From: Acorus gramineus
Lineage: Eukaryota; Streptophyta; Magnoliopsida; Acorales; Acoraceae
Direction: 5' to 3'
Length of the DNA stretch: 64,000 nt
Assembly (NCBI GenBank): GCA_030737835.1
Contig: JAUJYN010000057.1
Coordinates: 337,981-401,980, forward strand
Shown piece after piece: positions 1-10,462 of the stretch (its first letter is position 1; every line of letters begins with the position of its first letter). The notes beneath the pieces were generated by a model. It was not told the origin of the DNA. It worked only from the letters and a program-made list of their open reading frames with translations, and ran no database searches. A program made the position numbers and the translations under genes.

Positions 1-2216
1 ACGCGTACTCATACGCGTACCTCCTCGGATCCGATCGGCCCACTCGGACGCGCCCGCATCCAGATCCGCTGCATCCGGACCCGACTCCGACAGGCAAACT
101 TGGATCCGAGTACCTGTTTGCCCAGTATTCCTCTGCCGGCAACAGTCGCCATCCGGCCACCGTCCGGCAACCTCCGACCATCGTGAAACCGCCGCCCGTC
201 AGACTGTCGGTCTTGTTCTATCATGTTTCTTTTCTGGCTTGTTACGACTTCGTTCGGACTCCAAATCTAGTCATCCAGGTACTCATTTTGTTCAGTTTTT
301 TGTCGTCTACGCATTCGTGTGTATTTTGGCTTCATTAGGAGATATTTTGATCATGTCTTTGTCTGAAAATCAAACTAATACGGATCCCACATTGACGGTC
401 AGCACTGCTGTTCAACCAACTGTCCCTGTGGACTCATTTGAGTCCTTTCGTGATGTTCTTCTGAATTTGACCGACTTCCTTCTGAGCTCCATAGATGATT
501 GGCCGTCCTGGTGTGCCACCGTGAAGAGCACCCTCAGTCCACGTGATTTATTCGGCCATCTTGATGGTACTATTGCTGCTCCACTGTCTGGTACTCCGGC
601 GTATACCTCATGGCGCAGACGTGATCAGCGTGCCTCTTCGTATGTGATTAATTATGTTGATCGCTCTCTTCAGGCCGATCTTAGTGGCTTTGACATGGCA
701 GCCGAGCTTTGGGCCTCTCTTCTTGAACGCTTTGTTGAGAAAAGCGGTGCCCGGGAGTACCAGTTACTTACAGAGGCCCAGACCATTGTTCAAGGTGATT
801 TGTCTGTCAGAGAGCTTTGGGCGCTCGACATCGCATGCGCACCTGTTTTCGTGAGCTACGTACGCTTGAGCCTGGTCCACGTGCATCTCCAGCTGAGCGA
901 GTCGCCTTTCGTGATCGTCGTGAGCTCTACCAGTTCCTTATGGCTCTTCGTCCTAAATTTTCCGCTTTAGCAGGACAATTGATTCATCGGGATCCTTTAC
1001 CACGCTTAGAGGTTGCTCTAGCTGAGATTTTTGCCGAGGAGACTCGTCTTCGCACCATGGCATCTCGATAGACTATATCTTCGACCATATATTCTGGAGT
1101 TCTGGTTGCTACCTCTCCTACTGTTTCCCATACAATTTCATCACGTTCTACGATTCTTTGTGCGCACTGCAAAAGGCTAGGCCATGCCATTAATAACTGC
1201 TGGGATCTTCATCCGGAGAAATGTCCAATTTCTCGTATGCCACTTCAAGCTTCTCAAGGTCATGGTCATGGTCCGGTTCACCGTCGTCCTACTGCTGCTA
1301 TTGCTACCACCACTGCACCAGGTTTGCCTAACTCTAATCATATTGACACCCTGATCAATCAGCGTCTGGAGCATCTCTTACTGCATCCACCTCAGTCTGA
1401 GTCTACTGGTCCCTCAACCTTCTCTTCCACTCCGGGTAATTCAGTTTCTTGAATTTTTTATTCTTGAGCATCCCATCATATGACACCTGATAGTTCTATA
1501 CTTACTGCATGTTCACCTGCTCCTGCTCATTTGCCTCCGATTCATACAGCTAATGGTTCCACTTTAGTTATCACGCAGTGTGGATCTATCACCACCACCT
1601 TTGATCCAACTGGTCGTCTTTCCATTCCATTTGTTTTACATGCGCTGGATCTCTACATGAACCTTATTTCCATTAGTCGGCTTTGTGATTCCAGTCTAAC
1701 TGTTTCTTTCACTTCCTCTGGTTGTTTTGTGTAGGATTCACACTCGGAGCGGAGGATTGGCGTTGGTCGTAGTCGGCGGATTGTACTTCGTGGAGTATCT
1801 GCATCTCCCAGTTCCAAATCCCTCTGTCTTCTGTGGTAACGTCACTTCTAATGTTGATTTGTGGCATAGAAGGTTAGGTCATGTCTCTGAGTCTCACCTT
1901 AAAGGCCTTTTTGAGTCTAGTGTGTTAGGCTCTACTTCTTTTTTTCCTTTGTCTGTGTGTGTGGGCTGTAAATTGACCAAACCTGTGGCCCTACTTTTAG
2001 TTCTAGTAATAATCAGTCCACCAGTCCTTTTGAGTTAGTGCATTCTGACATTTGGAGTCCTGCTCCTATACATTCTTTGAGTGGTTTTTCTTATTATATT
2101 AGCTTCATTGATGATTATTCTCGCTTTACCTGGATTTATTTACTACATAATCGCTCTGAGGTTGCTCACATATATGATATTTTTACCACCATGATTCACA
2201 CTCAATTTATTTACTA
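1..2216 (+). mobile_element. Ty1/copia retrotransposon fragment (gag to integrase)
   Basis: Remnant of a Ty1/copia element. Seen: a GC-rich leader at about 1-235; a leader stretch at 255-330 that resembles the leader of the copia element at 11150-11240; a gag-like region at about 350-1070 (motif YQLLTEAQTIVQGDLSVREL); a zinc-knuckle trace near 1160-1200; a GAG-pre-integrase trace (WHRRLGH) near 1862; and the start of an integrase core (FIDDYSRFTWIYLL) near 2105-2150. No LTR is inside the window on the left, and the polymerase end is missing. It is broken, with many breaks, and is clearly older than the copy at 10.3-15.7 kb, to which it is related but not identical. Confidence 0.85.
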
Positions 2217-2860
2217 ACTAGCCAATGGAGTATATGAGTGATTTAGTGGTTTAAGTTTCTAGTGTAACATTTAATTACAAAATTATCAACCGATACATGG
2301 ATGATGAGTTGATGAAAAAATTATAAGAATCAAATAAGAGTTTATGTACTTCATTTATTTTTTTGAAGGGTGTATTGTAGGTACATTTTTGGTTGTAGGA
2401 AAAACATTGTCAACCACCAGCTAATACTTTAGTTAATATTTTGACAAAAAAATGAAAATTTTGTTTTGTTTTGTTGTGGTGGATTAACTCTGTGCAGATA
2501 TTAGTGTTTAGTTATCAGAATTTATAACAAATAACCAAACACATCACAGAAGACTCAATGCCATGACTCTTATCCGATAGAACATGTCCAAACTACACAA
2601 TAAAATATTTAACTCAATCAAAAAATAATAATAATATATAATAATCACATAAAATCTACACCCTAAACCAACACATAGCAAACCCAGAACTTGAACTAAA
2701 AACAAAAATTCACCTAGACAACCCTTGTTTCATACAAATGAATTGAATAAAAAATTGAATGACAGAAATCCCAAAGTGATTCAAATCTTAGAGACACCAT
2801 TAACTTACAAACCTTAGAATTTTTTTTTTTACACACTCTTCATTGGATAACCCCATTAAT
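2217..2860. other. AT-rich stretch, no gene seen
   Basis: AT-rich sequence with short A- and T-runs. No open frame with a recognisable domain, no terminal repeats and no RNA gene are visible. Confidence 0.5.
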
Positions 2861-3220
2861 TTAGAAACCCATTTTTGAAGAATCAAAGACTGAAGAAATT
2901 CTTACCGGAAGGGACGTAGATGCCGGACGGTGATGCCGGGAGGGGAGGCGCGGAGGCGCGGACGTGCCGGAAGGGGAGACGGGGCGTGTCGGGACGGGGA
3001 GGTGTCGGAAGGGAGGCCTACAAGGGTAGGAGGTTGCAGCTTTTGGGGTTGGTGAAGAAACAGTGATGATAGAATGAGAGGGAAGAGAAAGGGGTGTTTG
3101 ATTTTTCCTTTTCACGTTGGTGAAGAAAAACAGAGGAGATGATGAAAGGAGAAGGAAGAGAGAGACTAGGGATTTCAATCCCATCGAGAGTCACCACTCT
3201 CTTTTTTTTTTTTTTTAAAT
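2861..3220 (-). other. Possible leader or first-exon fragment
   Basis: Read on the minus strand, a pyrimidine-rich tract is followed by an open frame rich in Pro, Arg and Ser. It ends just before a good splice-donor string (GGTAAGAATTTC, about 2900-2912). This looks like a 5' leader or first exon, perhaps carried by the Helitron whose 3' end lies at 3437. No domain is recognised and no downstream exon was found, so it may be chance low-complexity sequence. Confidence 0.2.
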
Positions 3221-3255
3221 GGCCGTCCGATCGATGGACCCTCGATCGGACGGCC
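3221..3255. repeat. Perfect 14-bp inverted repeat (hairpin)
   Basis: Arms at 3221-3234 (GGCCGTCCGATCGA) and 3242-3255 are exact reverse complements around a 7-base loop. The GC-rich hairpin sits in AT-rich DNA next to a T-run. It may be a transposon terminus or a leader element. Confidence 0.7.
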
Positions 3256-3299
3256 CTAAATGCAAACCGCACCTAACAAAACAAAAACGCACACCGCAT

Positions 3300-3437
3300 A
3301 TAATCGGGACCCTTATATTACATTATATATTATAATGCATATGAATGAATTGAAAAAAATTGAAGGTATTGATTGTGGATAATTTTTTCAAAATAATTTT
3401 TTTATTTACACTCACATCATGCGTGGGGGAAGATTAG
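3300..3437 (+). mobile_element. Helitron 3' end remnant
   Basis: The last ~135 bases closely match the 3' end of the Helitron ending at 4746: the same tail of ATGAATTGA, then GTATTGATTGTGGAT, then ATCATGCGTGGGGGA and a TTAG terminus followed by T. Plant Helitrons end in a short hairpin plus CTRR and insert between A and T. The hairpin here is partly eroded and the terminus is TTAG instead of CTAG. No matching 5' end was identified. Confidence 0.6.
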
Positions 3438-3604
3438 TACAAGTCTAAACAAACAATTAAGAAGATTTAGTTCCCTTTTGAATATGAGATCCAAAAAATA
3501 GCATTGTTTTTTTTAATAAAATGCGTGAATGCGTCTCCAACCATAAACGCTCAGATTCGTTTGGATCCACGGTATAACTTTTATATGGATATATAATAGT
3601 TTTT
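3438..3604. other. Spacer, no gene seen
   Basis: Short AT-rich spacer between the Helitron remnant and the long-inverted-repeat element. Nothing identifiable. Confidence 0.4.
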
Positions 3605-3816
3605 TTTTACCCAAATACCCCTGCAGCCAATCCCCCATTATATTTTTAGCCCCACCTTTTAAAAAAAAAGTTTATGTACCACTCCAACAAACACCCCTTT
3701 TTTTTTACCCTCCTCTCTTTAATTTCACCAACCCCACAAAATTGCAGTTTTCCCCTTCCCTGTAAGTGCATATATGTTTCTGTAATTTACAGAACATAAA
3801 ATATAATTTTTATAAA

Positions 3817-4400
3817 TCTATCTATTATACTAACCAAAAGTGTTAAAGTTTTCATGTTTGTTCTTTTGTGTGTGTGTGTAACATTTTCATTTTTCAATTT
3901 TACCCTTATTTATTTCTAATATTTGATTCTATATTAAAAGATAAAAATGAAAAATACATATTTTAATATTTTAGTGGATATCTATCTATTATATTAATCA
4001 AAAGTTTTTAAGTTATCATGTTTGTTCTTTTGTGTGTGTGTAACATTTTCATTTACCTTATTTATTTTTAATATTTGATTTATATTGAAAGGTAAAAATG
4101 AAAAAGATATATTTTAATATTTTAGTGGATAAGATGAATTCTTCATCAAATCTATCTATTATACTAACCAAAAGTATTGAAGTTTTCATGTTTATTCCTT
4201 TTTGCGTGTGTATAACATTTTCATTTCCTTATTTATTTCTACTATTTGATTTTATATTAAAAGGTAAAAATAAAAAATACATATTTTAATATTTTAGTGG
4301 ATAAGATGAGATATGCATCAAATCTATCTTTTCCTATTTTTATTTTTCAATTTTACCCTTATTTGATTTTATATTAAAGGACACAAATATACCCTAATTC
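3817..4400 (+). repeat. Tandem copies of the Helitron 5' end
   Basis: Three units of about 165-172 bp start at 3817, 3981 and 4151, each with TCTATCTATTATA, then GTTTTCATGTTT, a GTGTGT run and ATTTTAATATTTTAGTGGAT. A fourth, shortened unit starts at 4323. Every unit begins with the Helitron 5' terminal sequence, so the element carries several possible start sites in a row. Confidence 0.85.
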
Positions 4401-4746
4401 TAAATGATTTAAATTATACATAAACATTTTTTTTTTCCATTCAAGCGATATTGTTGGTTTTATAGTTTTAAATGAGGTATTTTTACAATATAAGGTTGGT
4501 GGAAGGGTAGATATGCCAAAAACTCATTTTTAGTTGTAACATATCTCTTTTATATTTTATTTTAAATTTTAAAAATGATTTATTTAATCATTATTAAAAC
4601 AAAATTATTATATTATTTATGTATATATAACATGATATATTACATCACATATAAATGAATTAAATTTTTTTGAGGATATTGGTTGTGAGTAGTTTTTCTA
4701 AAATATTTTTTTATTTAAACGCACATCGTGCGTGGGGGATGACTAG
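3817..4746 (+). mobile_element. Non-autonomous Helitron, 930 bp
   Basis: Starts with TCTATCTATTATACTAACC directly after an A. It ends with a 6-bp-stem hairpin (ACGCAC-ATC-GTGCGT, 4719-4733), GGGGGATGA and CTAG directly before a T. This is the canonical Helitron layout, with insertion between A and T and no target duplication. The uninterrupted partner arm at 5122-5380 shows the empty site (reverse complement GTAAA/TATTATCTG), which confirms both ends to the base. No Rep/helicase coding is present, so it depended on another copy for movement. Confidence 0.88.
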
Positions 4747-5395
4747 TATTATCTGTAAATGCATTATTATACGTGTCATGTAAAAATAGTAACTTGCAAA
4801 ACACTAGACAAACATACATTAATGCATAACACCTAAAAATATTTTATCACAATAAATACATCAAAGCACTTGAATTCATCGAATGTTTGTATTTTGACAT
4901 TCTTTTCCTACCCTAATAAACTGAGCTTTTGACTGAAATTGAATCCACTGTTACACCTTCAGGTCAGGAAGCGTACTTCATTAGGAAGAAAATGCAGTCC
5001 AAACTATATTAGAGATGCAACAATCAGTCAAACCCAAATAAATCAAACACCAACAAATGTGTACTTCATGACATTATAAGAACCACTCATACATTTATAT
5101 TATGTATTAATGTATATTTTTCTAGTTTTTACAAGTTTTCATTTTTACATGACATAATAAAGCACTTACAGATAATATTTACATAAATTATATTTTTTGT
5201 TCTACAAATTACAGAAAACATATATGCACTTACAGGGAGGAAATTACGATTTTGTGGGGCTTGGGGAATTACAGAGAGGAGAGTAAAAAACAAATGGGTG
5301 TTTATTGTAGGGGTACATTTTTTTTTTTTGAAAAGGTGGGCACATGAATAATTGGGGGTTGGTTGAAGGGGTATTTGGACAATTCACTCTAATTT

Positions 5396-5734
5396 TTTTT
5401 TTAATGCATCTACAATGTAGTTTTGAGTTTCACAATGAACAAATTAAATATCCCACCATGTGATTTATTTAATTTGGTGTGTATAAGTAGCATTTCATCT
5501 GTGGATTATGATTTTTTATTGATTTAATTCTCACTTAATTATCCTATATAAATTGATCTCATTAAAACACTAATGAAACTAACAAATTATAGTAATGCAA
5601 TTTAATAAATTGTAATTAAATGTATATTTATATCATTATCATTATTTTATTTAAACATATAATGTGACATGTTGTACCACGTGCATAAAACTAGTGTTAA
5701 TCTATGCATGATTTAAATGTCATTCTAAATACTA
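5396..5734. other. AT-rich stretch with a possible Helitron-like end
   Basis: No gene. Sequence near 5650-5694 (TTATTTAAACATATAATG through CTAG followed by T at 5695) resembles the ends at 3437 and 4746. The hairpin is poor and no 5' end was found, so this is only a weak third Helitron terminus. Confidence 0.3.
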
Positions 5735-6130
5735 AAAACAATTATTCACAGTGATAAAGCTTGCTCGCTTCCATATTTCAGGCTAAACATTCTAACTCAA
5801 TTATTTTTCATCATTTCATTATTCAATACAGTGCTAAACGAAGTTGTTTTGTTAAATATATATTTATCATAATAAAATTGCATAATAGTGTATTTTCAAT
5901 TTCTTCTTAATGATAAAAAAAATTCTCTCATAATGTCATTGTGGATTGTAACATGCCTATTGGAAAGAAAAATGTTACATAAGTCTCACACACAAATCAC
6001 ATATGTTTTAATTTTTTTATTAGTAAACATCATCTAATGGGTGCATATCACTCTATTTCGAATTAAATGAACTCATTTTTAATAAATGTAAAAAAAATAA
6101 AAATTAACGAGGTGTATTCACATCTAAGAT
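5735..6130 (+). repeat. Dispersed repeat family A, copy 1
   Basis: Matches 9529-10190 in the same orientation and 32785-33125 inverted. Shared strings include CTTGCTCGCTTCCA, CATTCTAACTCAATTATTTT, TCATAATAAAATTGCAT and TAGTAAACATCATCTAA. Non-coding and of unknown class. Confidence 0.7.
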
Positions 6131-6239
6131 GATATATATATATATCTTGTTGGATGACTACAAAAGTGTATAATTGTCTGTGCAGATTGTATGTAATAAG
6201 TAATAATGCTTTATTGGAAAAGCATGATCACTTTTTTAC

Positions 6240-6420
6240 AGGAAAAACTTTCTACACCAAAGTCATGTGAGAGGTAATCATGAATATGTGAAGATATTTT
6301 CTATGAATTAGCATATGCGTAAGTGAATACTTGACATTTTCGTGTGGCACACATGTTCTTCACTATAAATATTTGTTTGTGTGCCAAATAGTTTTATTCA
6401 GTGTTCATGAGTTATAAACT
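6240..6420 (+). repeat. Dispersed repeat family B, copy 1
   Basis: Shares AAAGTCATG, then ATGAATATGTGAAG, TTTTCTATGAATTAGCA and GTTCATGAGTTATA with 16080-16260, and more loosely with 7475-7690. Non-coding. Confidence 0.5.
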
Positions 6421-7474
6421 AAAATAATATGAGACATCAGAGAAAATCAGGTTCCATTAAAAAATTTCATCTCAATAAATATTTAAGTATTAGTGGTTTG
6501 TGATCTCGATCTCTAGATCATGAAGCTTCACAATTTATCTCCACCGTTTGAGAATATTAAGATCATCAGAAATGTTGATGTTTCTTATGTATTATTGAAT
6601 AATTAACTTGAAGTGAAATTTAATACAAATATAGAGTCATGATGATTCAAAATTTCAAACCAGGGATAAAAGGCAAATTACCTTAAAGATTAAATTTGTT
6701 ATAGTCATGGTTACTCTAGTTTTTCTATATATTATTGCATTTAAAGTTACCCAAAAAAGAAGTAACCAAAACAAGATTTGAAAAAATATATGTTGTTGTG
6801 TAAATCCATTTTTCCTCTCCTTTTGTTTATTGTACTATGAATGAAAATATTTGAAATGAGTTACAAAGTTTCTTAATTATATGAATGTTGATACACTAAA
6901 TTTATTTTGTAACTCCATCTGCAACTCTCATACACTACGATAGAGAGTACATATATAGCACAATATATATACTGCGTTATTTTAGTTTATGGACTCTATC
7001 GAAATATATGATTTTTTTTAATAGAAAAAATATATTATCTTATCATCGAGTCATTTCAAATAAGAAAATATTTCAATGGGTGAATTTATAATTTTTGTAA
7101 TATAGAAAAATAATGTGAACCAGGGAGCAGAGTTGACTGTATTATTTTTCTTTCTTTAATATGTTTTATAGGTGCAAAAACTTTCCAATATATATGTAGC
7201 CCATGAATTCAGGCTTGTGGTGGTGGTTCTTCCTTATTTATTTGATGGTTCTATTGGCTTGGTTCAGTGGCTTTAAATTGTTACATTCAAAGGCCAAAAC
7301 TTTGGCAAAATTTAGATTGAAGTTTTCTTTACTTTTTGGCTCCTTAATAATCATCAGCATACTAAACCATCTCTTAATAGATTGGGAAAGTCACCCTCCT
7401 CTTCAATTCAATTCCTGAGTTTGGGTATAACTTTTGTTGTACAAAACAAACTGAGTGTATTAATGCATATTAGA
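6421..7474. other. AT-rich stretch, no supported gene
   Basis: AT-rich DNA. One ATG-started 71-codon frame (7203-7418) encodes a hydrophobic, Trp/Leu-rich peptide with no recognised domain, conserved neighbour or promoter, so it is not called as a gene. Confidence 0.4.
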
Positions 7475-7690
7475 GCTCATGAAAATAACATGATGTTAAA
7501 CTTGATTCCGGCCATCAAACTCTTGTGAGATATTCATGAATATGTGGTGCCTTCATGAACATCTTGAATTAGCATTCATATAAATTTGTATGAGCATGTT
7601 TTTAGGAAATAATTGACATATATGTATATTTGTGTATATCAAAATTTTTTATTAGTTCATGAATTTCAAAATAGAGTGACATGAGATATT
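7475..7690 (+). repeat. Dispersed repeat family B, diverged copy 2
   Basis: Shares TCATGAATATGTG, GAATTAGCAT and GTTCATGA strings in the same order as 6240-6420 and 16080-16260, with more divergence. Confidence 0.35.
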
Positions 7691-7982
7691 AGAGGAAATC
7701 GATATATAACATGATTATCTTTTTTTTTATATTTAAAAAAGGATAAATCGTTGAGATTAAAGAGAGATCAACAAATAAAGAAAGGGGAGTTAGAAACAGA
7801 TTGACATCCTCTTGTTCAGCCTGGTCAATTTGCGAGGACTTTATTGTAGTCGAACAAGAAATAACATGGAAATTAATAGAATAGCATATGAGATTACATG
7901 GTTTTATCCTAATCAATTTGTTATGAATTGTTCTAAGAGATCTGATGAGTTGTTAGTGTAAATCCTATATCTCTCTTTTAAA
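7691..7982. other. AT-rich spacer, nothing identified
   Basis: No domain-bearing frame, terminal repeat or RNA gene seen. Confidence 0.4.
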
Positions 7983-8500
7983 TCAGAGTGCAACTTTGGT
8001 CGGTTAAACCGAATTTGAATCGATCCAAACCAATTTTTTTCAGATTTGGGTCAATAGTTTTATAGTTTGGTTTGGATATGGATTGAAAAATTAACAAAAT
8101 CGATATACATTGGTTTTGGGTTCGGTTTAGCTTATTAAAAAACTGAATTAACCGAACCGAACTGAATTAAATTTAAACATATGATTTTTCATAATCAATA
8201 TTCTTTTTATATTAAAAACTATATTTCTGTTATACCATTAATATTTATAAAATAAAATAAAATATTAATTTATACAATTAATCCTAGAATTTTGATATTT
8301 ATGTAAAGTTGTAAATCAACCCCCCCAAAAAACTATAACCAATTCATCAATCTTTAGCAGTTCATTCAGTTCGGCTTAACCAAACAAAAATCCGTTCGGT
8401 TCGGTTTTGATTCGATTTGGTTTTTCAGTTACATGTAAATATAGTTTGATTCAATTTGAATTTGCAAAAAATCCAACCAAATCGATTGAATTGCACCCCT
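7983..8500. mobile_element. hAT-like MITE rich in AACCGAACCGAA
   Basis: The left end reads AGTGCAACTTTGGTCGGTTA and the right end, reversed, AGGGGTGCAATTCAATCGAT, a degraded terminal inverted repeat. The interior has repeated CCGAACCGAA / TTCGGTTCGGTTT strings on opposite strands near the two ends. TIRs like AGGGGTGCAA are typical of hAT-derived MITEs. No target duplication could be fixed. Confidence 0.5.
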
Positions 8501-8820
8501 ATTAACTACAACATCCAAAAAAAAGAAAGGAAAAAATAAGTACATGATATAAATTCAACCCACAAACTAGTCTCTTTGATTCCCAATGCAATGCGTATAT
8601 GCATTCCATTGGGGTGGCAATCAAAAATAAAAATACATCTCGTATCAACCATGTTTAAAAAACGTCTCCCCACCAATGTAGAAATCATTTTCCATCAAAC
8701 CATACATATCAACCACAATTCATGCATCTTTCCATCAAACCATTAATCATATCAATCCAAACAAACTAGTTTCTAAGGAAACCTAGAGTTTCTAAGATTA
8801 AATAAACAAAAAAGAAAAAA
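8501..8820. other. Spacer, nothing identified
   Basis: Non-coding; includes a direct repeat of TTTCCATCAAACCAT (near 8690 and 8730) and an A-rich run near 8810. Confidence 0.4.
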
Positions 8821-8821
8821 A

Positions 8822-9372
8822 AAAAAGGAACCCCAGTAAACTGCCTGAAACCTATATAACCCTTTGAGTTTTCCTAAAATCCATATAACCCCCTAAAATA
8901 AATATATAAATTCAAATAATCCCCTAAGTCAAACTTTCGTTGAGAGATGATGAATATTTTACAAATATTCCGTTTGCTTAATTTTGACTAAAAACACAGT
9001 ATAACAAAAATCCCTTACAATTTAGTAAAAATACGAAAAACCCTCTGTACAAGACAATTTTATCCCTACAGATATATTATAAAACCTTATCTGAAAGGGT
9101 AAAATCTTCATTTATATAAGCTTTTTCGTATTTTTAATACATTGTAGGGGGTTTTAATATATTATTTTTAGCTAGGGTTGATCATAAAGAATATTCGCAG
9201 AATAATCCTTATCTGTCAACGAAAATTTAACTCCATTGGCTATTTGGATTTACATATGCGTTTTCACGGGGTTATATGGACTTTAGTAAAAGACGAGGGG
9301 TTATATGGATTTCAAACAGTTTATAGGGGGTTATTTGGATTTTTTCGTATTTATTTAAGACGGTGTATATGA
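8822..9372. mobile_element. Foldback-type element
   Basis: The left arm (about 8822-9045) and the right arm (about 9120-9372) are imperfect reverse complements. Both carry AATCCATATAACCCC, CCAAATAACCCCCTA and AAAAATACGAAAAA blocks around a ~75-bp centre. No coding. The layout is that of a foldback or long-TIR non-autonomous DNA element; superfamily not determined. Confidence 0.6.
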
Positions 9373-9528
9373 CTTTCTAATTGTAAAATATGATCATTTT
9401 TATTCGAGTAGGAAGAGATTTTTTTTCTTTTTGTGACAATTTTATTCATTATTATGCTAGAATTGAGATATAAGTGGGTGTTATTATCCGGGTTGAATGT
9501 ATCATTCTTCGTGAAAGGGTCCTACTCA
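9373..9528. repeat. Short dispersed repeat shared with 21555-21615
   Basis: The string ACAATTTTATTCA, then TTATTATGCTAGAATTGAG and a preceding AATATGATCATTT recur at 21555-21615. Non-coding. Confidence 0.45.
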
Positions 9529-10190
9529 GTGACAAAACTTGCTCGCTTCCACTTTAAGACTAAACATTATGAGCCCAGATATACTCAGTCTGTTTTGTAA
9601 CCCTAACTGCAACTCGAAAACAATCATCCAACCATCTATTCACTACTTAAGTTGTAGTATACGTTGCATTATCTCAATGTATATTGTACTGTCACAATGT
9701 ATTAAAATTAAATTCTTTGTTATTTTTTTAAAGAAAAAATATATACTCTTATATCTTAATATATAATTCATTATCTATAACAATATATACTTCAATATTG
9801 ATCGTAAGTGTATATTTAGAAGAAAACAAATCGTTGAAAGCTATTAGCTATGGAAGAGAGACTTTCCAAACATTCTAACTCAATTATTTTCAATTATTCC
9901 ATTGTTCAATACAGTGTTAAACAAAGTGGTTTTTCAATATTTATATTTATCATAATAAAATTGCATGATAGTGTATTTTCAACTTCCTTTGCATGATAAA
10001 AAAAATGAAAAATGTTACGTTCGTTTTACAGTCCAAAACGCATGCCACATATGTTTTGATTTTTAAAAAATAGTAAACATCATCTAACAATGTTTATGTT
10101 TTGATAAAAAATGTATATCGCTCCATTTCGAATTGAATGAATTTATGTTTAGTAAATGTAAAAAAAATGATGTATATACATTGTCTAATT
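9529..10190 (+). repeat. Dispersed repeat family A, copy 2 (interrupted)
   Basis: 9529-9570 and 9866-10190 match 5750-6130 in order. About 295 bp of unrelated AT-rich DNA separates the two blocks. Confidence 0.65.
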
Positions 10191-10325
10191 ATGCATATGT
10201 TTCACCAGATTTTTAACGATATATATAGGACTGTATTTTAAATTGTAAAAAAGTCTGAGTGTAATAACGCCCTTAAAAAATTATCTCATGTTGTGATTGG
10301 ATTGTAACAAGCCTATTGAAAAAGC

Positions 10326-10450
10326 TGTTAAATGTATATACATGCTAGGGTTAAGGGTAGATTAGTCTTTTCCTTGTTTCCCTTTTGTACTATAAATATT
10401 GGCTACAAATCCTAATAATACAATTGATTCATTCTTTTCATATTCTAACA
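10326..10450 (+). repeat. 5' LTR of the copia element
   Basis: TGTTAAATG...TTCTAACA, 125 bp, short for plant copia. It contains a TATA-like ACTATAAATATT near 10388. Confidence 0.95.
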
Positions 10451-10462
10451 TGGTATCAGAGC
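10451..10462 (+). promoter_or_regulatory. Primer-binding site, tRNA-iMet type
   Basis: TGGTATCAGAGC, complementary to the 3' end of initiator tRNA-Met, directly after the LTR. Confidence 0.9.

Larger units (their letters stand above)
3605..5395. mobile_element. Non-autonomous element with long inverted arms
   Basis: The left arm (about 3609-3816, continued at 4747-4806) is an imperfect reverse complement of the right arm (about 5122-5380). The shared order includes an ACCCC-type tract, CCCCACAAAAT, CTGTAAGTGCATATATG and TATTATCTGTAA. The left arm is split by the Helitron at 3817-4746; removing it restores collinearity with the right arm. The 310-bp centre (4807-5121) codes nothing recognisable. 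Long arms suggest a MULE-type or foldback element, but exact termini and target duplication could not be fixed. Confidence 0.7.

Noticed and set aside
7203-7418. 71-codon hydrophobic peptide frame
   Set aside because: No recognised family, no promoter or neighbour support, AT-rich surroundings.
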